A DNA stretch of 64,000 nucleotides, taken from the NCBI RefSeq assembly GCF_001050475.1, contig NZ_CP012034.1, positions 496,001 through 560,000 on the forward strand. The letters are read 5' to 3'. This stretch comes from Companilactobacillus ginsenosidimutans. Its GTDB lineage: Bacteria; Bacillota; Bacilli; Lactobacillales; Lactobacillaceae. Shown here piece by piece: positions 8,979 to 15,999 of the stretch (position 1 is its first letter; every line of letters begins with the position of its first letter). The notes under the pieces were generated by a model that was given only the letters and a program-made list of their open reading frames with translations, had not been told where the DNA came from and did no database searches. The position numbers were made by a program, and so were the translations under genes.

Positions 8979-10209
8979 TGTTGTTACCTCCAAATTCAAT
9001 TGCATCATATTGAACCAAGTTATTCTCGATGTAGTTTCTTATCTCATCTTCAGATTTGTTTTTCTTAAGGTCAGATTGAAGAATCTCAATTGTATCTTCT
9101 TGTGTATAGTTGAATTTGTTTGAGGTTATCAAGTGCGATTTTATTAATGCTCCGTTATAATATATTTGTAATTGATCCCCATTATCGGATAAGCGAACTT
9201 CGACTGTCTTACCGATATATTGGGTGCTAACGGAATACTTACATTTACGAAATTGGACCATTGATTCAGAAGATACGATACGGGTAATATCGTCTTCGAA
9301 GTATGGATTAAGTAGGTCTGATGGTAGTTTATGTAAGTATTCTTTTTCTTTGTCATTCCATAGATCTATCGGTTTAATATCTGTCGCTTGTGAGATGTCA
9401 TTGTTCAAACTATTCATAGTTTCATCAACTAACTTGATAACGTCATCATCAGTTTCAAACTCATAATTAAAAGCACGTAATCTCTCAGTTGTTCTAGCTA
9501 GTGCCTCGACACATCCTTTAGTTTGAGGTCTGAATGGTCGACAAGCAATTGGCTTGAAGCCTGCGTCTTTGGTAAAAGCAAGAAATCTAGAATTGAAGAT
9601 GGTTTTATGATACTGACTCTTAGAATGGTCCACAACAATCTTCATATTGTCGAACCATATTTCTTTTGGAATGCCTCCAGTGTATTTAAAAGCTTCATTA
9701 AGACATTCGAACAAAGTATCCTGATTACGTTCAAAAGTGAGCGTCATGAATTTCATCTTTGAGAAGGGAAGAACATATAGAAAGATATTAAACTTGTGTG
9801 GCTTTCCAAATTTATCATAGAGAACCATATTTTCTTTCCAATCAACCTGAGCGGATAATGCAGGGGAATGTGTCACACGAATCGTGGCTTTCTTTGATCT
9901 CTTCCTTTTGAAGTCATGACAATAATCCTTAACCAAAGTGTATTTACCGGGATAACCTTGAGTTTGTATAAATTTGAAGATTGCCATCGCACTACATCCA
10001 AGTTCTAATTTGTCATCAATTATTGCAGTGTATGGATCTAACTTACTTTTTCGCTTCTTTACCATTTTGTTTGGTGGATTAGAAGCCTCGAGGTAAGCTT
10101 TTTTTATTGTTCGATAATCGGCATTGTAAGTACGGCCTAAAGCAGTGAAGTTAGGTTTAATATTTTCATTCACGTAGAACTCCATCCTTTCGCGAATATC
10201 ATTTCTCAT
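8968..10209 (-). CDS. istA: IS21-family transposase IstA
   Basis: A 413-residue DDE transposase/integrase of the IS21 family. An N-terminal helix-turn-helix region is followed by a catalytic core with D in VDWKENM, D in WFDNMK and E in KGCVEALAR, in that order. The ATG at 10209 lies 8 nt after a GGAGG box and is preferred to the TTG one codon upstream. No frameshift or stop interrupts it, so it is probably functional. IstB overlaps its 3' end. Confidence 0.94.
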   Translation of the reverse strand: MRNDIRERMEFYVNENIKPNFTALGRTYNADYRTIKKAYLEASNPPNKMVKKRKSKLDPYTAIIDDKLELGCSAMAIFKFIQTQGYPGKYTLVKDYCHDFKRKRSKKATIRVTHSPALSAQVDWKENMVLYDKFGKPHKFNIFLYVLPFSKMKFMTLTFERNQDTLFECLNEAFKYTGGIPKEIWFDNMKIVVDHSKSQYHKTIFNSRFLAFTKDAGFKPIACRPFRPQTKGCVEALARTTERLRAFNYEFETDDDVIKLVDETMNSLNNDISQATDIKPIDLWNDKEKEYLHKLPSDLLNPYFEDDITRIVSSESMVQFRKCKYSVSTQYIGKTVEVRLSDNGDQLQIYYNGALIKSHLITSNKFNYTQEDTIEILQSDLKKNKSEDEIRNYIENNLVQYDAIEFGGNNNAR

Positions 10210-10245
10210 CAAATTGACCTCCAGGATCTTGATAAGAAAATGATA

Positions 10246-10313
10246 CTAAAAAATGTAGGTAAACCGACAGTTTTAAACCGGCGATTACCTACATTTTATT
10301 ACCGCTATTAACA
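10246..10313. repeat. Right IS end with multiple terminal repeats
   Basis: On the minus strand it begins TGTTAATAGCGGTAATAAAA and contains a second, inverted copy of the ACCTACATTTT unit near 10250. It mirrors the left end. Confidence 0.75.
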
Positions 10314-10318
10314 TCTAT
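10314..10318. repeat. Target site duplication, right copy (TCTAT)
   Basis: Matches the left copy at 8162-8166. Confidence 0.85.
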
Positions 10319-10420
10319 ATCGTTGTTCGCAAAAACTGTAGCAGGTTCGGTTCCAATAATTCCTAAAGTAATAATACAAATTGTTATAATAAATGCCTTT
10401 TTCATAAAGCCCACCTTTCT

Positions 10421-11810
10421 GTCAATTGTCATTTTCTTTGTAAATATCATACTAAATCGAATTACAAATGACCAATATTTAATAAAAGTAATTCAAATTA
10501 ATTGTACTTAAAGATTTTCTATGATCCGAATAAATACCACTCTACAACGCTTATTGAAATCATTTTATCACTACAAATAAACACTTAATATAAAATGATT
10601 ACGCTTACATAATAACGTATTTAAAAATCTTAGTCTAAAAATTAAATACAATTAGTAAAAATAATTTCTATTCATTTTCATTAAAAGAAGATGAAACTAA
10701 TTGAAAAGTGAACTATTAAATGAGTTCGATACTGTTATTCTATGGAAATACACAAACGATGAGTTTTTATGCAATATTAAGATGAATTTCATTAGTATGT
10801 CTATTCAAGCTTCCGCAATTAGACATAATTTGATCCTCATTTAGTTAGATGCTAGTTATTGATGTAATTGACTAAACTCACTGCAATTATAGTAATTAAT
10901 CCACTTTGAAATTACTTGTGCTAGATGTTATTGATTTTCGTATTTGTAATTCCAAATGGTGTCAACTTTTAGTTGATTAATAATCCGGTACTATGAGGTA
11001 TTCGTGAGGCGACAATTTTCAAGACAAGTTTTATTGAATTCAATTTTTCCTCAATTTCTTTTGATATCTTCTAGATTGAAATTAAAATGAGTGTGTTAAT
11101 TAGAATATATCGTTGCTAAGTAACCGGTATCGTGTGTCATTTTATGAAATGGGAGAACGTTTCGATTATTTATATTTTTTATGCAGTCGGAGACTGTTAG
11201 TAAGTATTTTCACAAAGCAAAACTCGTCAAAAATTTAGAATGTAGTTCTTCATCTGACGTTCCATAGCCCCATTTGCATCAGTTATAACAGTTCCAAACT
11301 TCTGTAAAGGACTTTTTGTCAGAAATTTTTGATTGATATTATCTTGCGCTCTTCCCCTTTAAAAATTTTTTAACGCAAATATTCGGCTTTTTTATTTTAC
11401 AAATGTAAACAGCTTTGTAAATCATTATGTTATTTACGGGTGCTTCATCACACGTATGCTACAACGCATTGACAATCTTATGTTAATAGATCCATCCGAT
11501 CCTCTTTATTTTAAGTATGCAATGCGTTTTTCCAGATCAATATTTCCTAATTATGGAGTTACTTTTTATTTTCAAACATGGAGATGACTCGTTTTCGTGA
11601 ACTGTGAATGCATGATTTCGGCTGTGATCTTATAGATATTTCTATTTCAAAACACTACATGCATTGGAAATGTCAAAATGATATGCAGTCTAAGGACTAT
11701 GATTCCTTGTGGTTGGCCAATTTTTTGTTCTGGTAATTGTAGTTGCGACCAGTCCTTTTCAATAGAGTACAATTGTTTAAATCTTCGTTTCGATATTATA
11801 TTTAGCCATA
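10421..11810. other. Gene-free AT-rich stretch, about 1.4 kb
   Basis: No recognisable gene on either strand. Two short open stretches stand out but lack a clear ribosome binding site: a minus-strand one ending at 11227 (about 44 codons, FGTVITDANGAMERQMKNY inside it) and a plus-strand one ending at 11587 (last 43 codons from an ATG at 11456). They could be remnants of decayed genes, or chance. A short inverted repeat AAGGACT/AGTCCTT flanks about 11692-11758. No CRISPR, tRNA or known riboswitch is seen. The stretch should hold the promoter of the interrupted SLAP-like gene at its left edge. Confidence 0.5.
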
Positions 11811-11850
11811 GAAAAACCACTTGAATTGGAGGAGTCCATTTCGAGTGGTT
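11811..11850 (-). terminator. Long terminator hairpin of the CAP/SLAP gene
   Basis: A 16-bp stem with two imperfect positions (AACCACTTGAATTGGA opposite TCCATTTCGAGTGGTT) around a GGAG loop. On the minus strand it is followed by TTTTT. It lies about 120 nt downstream of the stop codon of the gene at 11971-13161. Confidence 0.7.
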
Positions 11851-11970
11851 CAGTTTATCTACACTGTTCTGTTGATGATGAGTTGTTTTTCCGATATCAT
11901 ACTCGCCTTGTGAATTAAAGTTTCAAAGAAAGAAATCTACTAATCTCTTAATCGAATTTATTGACATGAT

Positions 11971-13161
11971 TTAACCTTTTATAGTATTGATGTCATCTGA
12001 TGATAGCCAAGCGTTAGTGCCAATACGGCAATATTTTGTATTGTTACCAAAATCTATTGACCTTCTGTCAGTAACCCAAGTGGTCCCAGCTGGTGCGTAT
12101 CTGCCACTTGGTATTCCAAAATCGTCATATATGGGGGCGTCAGTATTTGTCGTCACGGTAATTCCAGCTAAGAAAGTTGCCCAAGGTAAAACATCGACGG
12201 CCTTTACAAATCCATTTGTAGATACATGAAGAAAATAAATTCCGTTGATAATTGAGACAATATCTGATGACCAATCTGTATTTGGAGCTAGTCTCAAATT
12301 ATTATAGATATTCCCATCTCGGTCATACATGTGTACGTAAGTATCCCTTGTGCTTACACCACCACGTATATCACCAAAAATATACTTATTCCCATTTTGA
12401 GTATAATCGGCTGATCGGCGAGTTGAATCAAGCACTTCATTTTTTGACACATTAGAATAATCATTTTTAGTCGTGTAATAATAATTATTTTTTTCTTCAT
12501 ATGTACTTCTAGCAGCATATTCACTGTCATTACCTATTTCTTGGCTGAAATATAACATTCCATTTTCACCAAAAGTAATCCCAAATCCGATATATCCAAC
12601 ATACGGATTTAACATATTTTTCCTGTGGCCGTAATCAGGTAGTCTATCGTTCTTTTCAATATAAAATTCTTGTGTAATAGCATTAGCAACTCCAACGGAA
12701 TCGTTTGGCACCATTGTTATTGGAATCTGACCTATGTTTTCTTCAGCATTATGGTTATATGGTGCCATTAGTGCTGAATTCCAGCCAACATGTTTGTCAA
12801 TACCTGTACCGTTACTGTTAAAGGAATCACTTCGTTGTTGTGCATAATTGTTCAGTACTTCAACACTAGTCAAAGAATTTAAACCATTTTGTGCACGCAA
12901 GTCATTGATTGCATTTAACATTGCGGCCTTAATTGCAGCAACGTCAACTTGTGAATTTGCTTGAACATTTGGTGTTGTGGCAGAATCAGTTGATTTTGTC
13001 TGAATGTTTGCTGAATCGTTATTTGCAGTAGTATCCGTTGTTTGTACATTTGTATCTGCAGTAGTTGTATCGGCAAAACTCGTTGCAGCGTTGCCAAGCG
13101 AAGTTGCCATTAATAGAGCAGTTGAAAATAATACCGCAATATTTTTCTTGTTAATTTTCAT
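11971..13161 (-). CDS. Secreted CAP-domain protein with SLAP-like C-terminal repeats
   Basis: 396 residues, surface-associated. A signal peptide (1-31, ending TSFA) is followed by a Thr/Asn/Gln-rich linker (32-72). Next comes a CAP (SCP/PR-1) domain at about 75-215 with NAINDLRAQNGL, AEENIG and YGHRKNMLNP. Two repeats of about 55 residues close the protein (about 265-325 and 330-390), each ending with a pattern like RIGTNAWLSS, as in S-layer/SLAP cell-wall binding domains of lactobacilli. CAP domains in bacteria are often cell-wall proteins of unknown activity. A GGGGGA box lies 6 nt before the ATG. Confidence 0.85.
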   Translation of the reverse strand: MKINKKNIAVLFSTALLMATSLGNAATSFADTTTADTNVQTTDTTANNDSANIQTKSTDSATTPNVQANSQVDVAAIKAAMLNAINDLRAQNGLNSLTSVEVLNNYAQQRSDSFNSNGTGIDKHVGWNSALMAPYNHNAEENIGQIPITMVPNDSVGVANAITQEFYIEKNDRLPDYGHRKNMLNPYVGYIGFGITFGENGMLYFSQEIGNDSEYAARSTYEEKNNYYYTTKNDYSNVSKNEVLDSTRRSADYTQNGNKYIFGDIRGGVSTRDTYVHMYDRDGNIYNNLRLAPNTDWSSDIVSIINGIYFLHVSTNGFVKAVDVLPWATFLAGITVTTNTDAPIYDDFGIPSGRYAPAGTTWVTDRRSIDFGNNTKYCRIGTNAWLSSDDINTIKG

Positions 13162-13212
13162 AAAAATCCCCCGTCCTCGATATGAAAATATGGATAGAAT
13201 TTGTTTAAAGTC

Positions 13213-14079
13213 TTATGATTTCTCGAAGTCACGCATCCAAGCAATAGCTAATGCATTTCGACCAAGATGGGCTCCAATTACCGGGCCAAAATATGATCGG
13301 TCAAGAGTTAGATCTGGGTATTTTTGACGAAGATGATCTGCCCACTCGTCCCCTGCCTCTTTATTATCAGCATCAATAACCAATAAACGAAGTGGGTATT
13401 CTGATTCTTTCACTCCACGTTTCAACTTGTCCTCAGCCTTTGCTTTTGCTTTTTTAAGTGAACGAACTTTATCATAGGCAACAATGTGATGACTGACTGA
13501 GTCAAACTCTAACAATGGCTTGATATTTAACATTGTCCCAATAACAGCGGAAGCATTGGATAAACGACCACCCTTAACCAAGTTTTTAAGGTCATTAACT
13601 ACGAATGATTCATCAATTGTGTTTCTTAAAATATTAAGGCGTTTAATGATTTCATTTAAAGCTTTACCATCCTGAGCCATTTCAGCTGCTTCTTGAACTA
13701 AATAGCCCATAAGTCTAACAGTGATCCATGAATCATAGACAACCACGTTAATGTCATCTAAAGAATCTGCAGCACTTTTCAAGTTGTTTACAAACCCTGA
13801 GATTGAAGATGCTAAATGGATTGAAATAACTGCGTCATAGCCTTCTTTCGCTAACTTTTCATAAAGAGTAAGCATTTCTCCGATTGGAGGTTGGGCAGTT
13901 GATGGTAATTCTGGTGATTTTTGCAATAAATCGTAAAATTCAGATGTAGTAATATCTATATCTTCACGATATGATTTTGTATCAAACACGACCTCTATCG
14001 GTACAACAGTAATGTTATATCGCTCAACAATTTCTTGAGGTAGGTATGATGTGCTATCAGTAACAATGGCAATTTTCAT
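13213..14079 (-). CDS. DegV family protein (fatty acid-binding)
   Basis: 288 residues of the DegV family. In Firmicutes members such as FakB, these proteins bind fatty acids for presentation to the fatty acid kinase FakA. It starts MKIAIVTDSTSYLP, has the lipid-site motif IHLASSISGF near residue 90, and the family segment VKGGRLS. The frame is open to 14127, but the conserved N-terminus begins at the ATG at 14079, with a GAGGA box upstream. No fakA is in the window. The particular fatty acid bound cannot be told. Confidence 0.9.
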   Translation of the reverse strand: MKIAIVTDSTSYLPQEIVERYNITVVPIEVVFDTKSYREDIDITTSEFYDLLQKSPELPSTAQPPIGEMLTLYEKLAKEGYDAVISIHLASSISGFVNNLKSAADSLDDINVVVYDSWITVRLMGYLVQEAAEMAQDGKALNEIIKRLNILRNTIDESFVVNDLKNLVKGGRLSNASAVIGTMLNIKPLLEFDSVSHHIVAYDKVRSLKKAKAKAEDKLKRGVKESEYPLRLLVIDADNKEAGDEWADHLRQKYPDLTLDRSYFGPVIGAHLGRNALAIAWMRDFEKS

Positions 14080-14281
14080 AAATTTATCTATTCCTCGTTT
14101 AGTCACGTATAATGAATGTATAACCATTTGATTATATCATATTAAAGGCATATTATATTTATCGCGCTCTAAAATCAATGCCTTTCTAAAAATAAAGTAT
14201 ATAGGAATAATTTTTAGTTAGATAGCTCAAAATTTGGATAAATTAATATAAAAAAAGAAGTAAACTAAGAGGTCACAATTA

Positions 14282-15958
14282 ATGTCATTTGATGGAATGT
14301 TTACCCATGCAATGGTAAACGAACTAAATAGAACTCTGAAGGGTGGTCGGATTTCAAAAATACAACAACCTTTCGCAAATGAACTCATCTTGACAATTCG
14401 CAGTGAACGCAAAAACCGCCAATTGTTATTATCAGCTCACCCCAGTTATGCGAGAATTCAAATAACTGACCAACCGTTCGAAAACCCGGCTAAGCCTGCT
14501 ACATTTGTTATGTCACTTCGTAAGTACATAACAAGTGCTATCGTACAAGATTTTCGACAATTAAATAATGATCGTGTCGTGAATATCGATTTGTCAGCAA
14601 AAAACGAACTTGGTGATATTCATTCATATACGATGACTATTGAAATAATGAGTCGTCATAGCAATATTTTCCTAATTAATAATGATACTGGGAAAATTGT
14701 TGATTTAGTAAAACGTGTCTACCCTGAAGATAATTCTTTCCGTGGATTACTTCCTGGTGATACATATCAGCTACCACCTGCACAAAATAAGATGAATCCT
14801 TTTGAAGCAACAACTGACGATTTTAAAGATTTGAAAACCGCGTCTGATATTCGTGAGAAGTTTGAAGGTATTGGAATTGACACTTCCGCGGAATTGGCGT
14901 CAATCATTATAGGTGGTGCCGATCCAGTTGAATTCATTTCTAATTATAATGATGTCGTCTCACCTAACACTGCCAAGCAGGAAAAGAACAACAAATTAGG
15001 CTTTTTCCCTGTCGAGTTTAAGAATACGACCAATGTTATTGGCTATTACCCTACTCTAGGTGAATTGTTAGATAATTACTATCTTGATCGAGCAAGAATT
15101 GATCGGATTGAGCAACAAACTAAGAGTATTACTCATCGTTTATCCATTGTTTTGAAGAAGGATAAATCCAAAATTAAAAAGTTGAACAAACAACTTAAAC
15201 AAACAAAGATAATGGATGAATATAATTTGTATGGCGAGCTTTTGACAACTTATATGTCAAAAATAGAGCGTGGCTCAAAATCAATTAAATTGACCAATTA
15301 TTACAATGACGAAGAAGTTACGATTCCACTTAATCCTGAATTTTCTCCTTCAGATAATGCACAGAGTTATTACAAACGTTACCGGAAACTCCAAAATTCA
15401 ATACCACATATTAACGAACAGCTAGAAATCACTACTTCTGAAGTCAATTATCTTGAATCAGTTTTGGCCTCACTGGAATATGTTGATATCGAAGATGTTG
15501 ATGGAATTATTGAAGAACTTGAAGAATCTGGTTATATCAAGAAGAAGAAAAAGGGACCTCGCCGTAAGAAGAAAAAGACCGTTGGTGAACACTTTGTAAC
15601 CTCAACGGGAATTCCAGTAATTGTTGGAAAAAATAATATCGAAAATGATAAATTGACTATGAAATTAGCTCAAAAAAATCATTATTGGTTCCACGTTAAG
15701 GATATCCCTGGTTCTCATGTAATTTTGGAATCGAGCGATCCAGATGAACAGTCTATTGTCGAAGCAGCAACCATCGCATCTTACTATTCTAAAGCTCGTG
15801 AATCTGCTAAAGTACCTGTAGATTATTTACAGGTTAGAAATATTCGCAAACCCAATGGAGCTAAACCTGGTTTTGTAATTTTCGAAGGTCAAACAACTAT
15901 CCTGGTTGATCCAGATAGGAACCTAGTTGAAAAACTTCGAGATGTAAAGAAAAAATAA
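14282..15958 (+). CDS. rqcH: Rqc2/NEMF homologue RqcH (NFACT, 'fibronectin-binding' family)
   Basis: 558 residues. RqcH recruits tRNA-Ala to stalled 50S subunits and adds C-terminal alanine tails to nascent chains in ribosome quality control. The NFACT-N domain has the D97-R98 pair (LNNDRVV) at the same numbers as the residues needed in B. subtilis RqcH. A coiled-coil/HhH middle region follows, then a basic stretch (KKKKKGPRRKKKK, about 420-435) and an NFACT-R domain (about 445-550, with HYWFHVKDIPGSHVIL). A GAGG box precedes the ATG. Older annotations call this family fibronectin-binding protein FbpA. Confidence 0.93.
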   Translation: MSFDGMFTHAMVNELNRTLKGGRISKIQQPFANELILTIRSERKNRQLLLSAHPSYARIQITDQPFENPAKPATFVMSLRKYITSAIVQDFRQLNNDRVVNIDLSAKNELGDIHSYTMTIEIMSRHSNIFLINNDTGKIVDLVKRVYPEDNSFRGLLPGDTYQLPPAQNKMNPFEATTDDFKDLKTASDIREKFEGIGIDTSAELASIIIGGADPVEFISNYNDVVSPNTAKQEKNNKLGFFPVEFKNTTNVIGYYPTLGELLDNYYLDRARIDRIEQQTKSITHRLSIVLKKDKSKIKKLNKQLKQTKIMDEYNLYGELLTTYMSKIERGSKSIKLTNYYNDEEVTIPLNPEFSPSDNAQSYYKRYRKLQNSIPHINEQLEITTSEVNYLESVLASLEYVDIEDVDGIIEELEESGYIKKKKKGPRRKKKKTVGEHFVTSTGIPVIVGKNNIENDKLTMKLAQKNHYWFHVKDIPGSHVILESSDPDEQSIVEAATIASYYSKARESAKVPVDYLQVRNIRKPNGAKPGFVIFEGQTTILVDPDRNLVEKLRDVKKK

Positions 15959-15963
15959 GTAAA

Positions 15964-15999
15964 AAATAGGAGTTAGGCCATTTGGTCTAACCCCTATTT
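15964..15999. terminator. Bidirectional terminator between rqcH and the carB homologue
   Basis: AAATAGGAGTTAGGCC pairs with GGTCTAACCCCTATTT (two wobble positions) around a short loop. It lies 5 nt after rqcH and overlaps the last codons of the convergent carB homologue. Confidence 0.85.

Larger units (their letters stand above)
8167..10313 (-). mobile_element. Complete IS21-family insertion sequence
   Basis: A 2147-bp element carrying istA and istB in overlapping arrangement. The ends are inverted copies beginning TGT(C/T)AATAGCGG and run into further copies of a TAGCGG...AAAATGTAGG unit, as in IS21 elements with multiple terminal transposase sites. It is bounded by a 5-bp target duplication. 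Both genes appear intact, so the element may still move. It interrupts a small secreted-protein gene. Confidence 0.93.
7894..10405 (-). pseudogene. Small secreted SLAP-like protein gene split by IS21-family element
   Basis: Two fragments on either side of the IS. The 5' part (10405 to 10314) starts with an ATG after an AAAGGTGG box and encodes a signal peptide MKKAFIITICIITLGIIGTE ending in VFAN. The 3' part (8166 to 7894) encodes a domain with the pattern of SLAP repeats, including SGDVFFQISTNEYV. Removing the IS and one copy of the 5-bp target duplication joins the two in frame to give a 119-residue protein with no stop codon. The insertion is therefore recent or simple. In its present state the N-terminal part would stop a few codons inside the IS. 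Confidence 0.85.

Noticed and set aside
10323..10511. Plus-strand ORF opposite the signal peptide of the interrupted gene
   Set aside because: It is the antisense of a clear signal-peptide coding sequence, has no ribosome binding site and starts beside the IS end.
11227..11360. Minus-strand open stretch of about 44 codons resembling a protein end
   Set aside because: No start codon with ribosome binding site, no recognised family, and short enough to arise by chance in AT-rich DNA. It is mentioned only as part of the gene-poor gap.
11363..11587. Plus-strand open stretch with an ATG at 11456 (43 codons)
   Set aside because: Only a weak, badly spaced GGGTG lies upstream and no homology is recognised. 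Not called as a gene.
10421..11970. Searched for CRISPR repeats, tRNA genes and known riboswitches
   Set aside because: No regularly spaced repeats, no tRNA cloverleaf and no known aptamer pattern could be seen by eye here.
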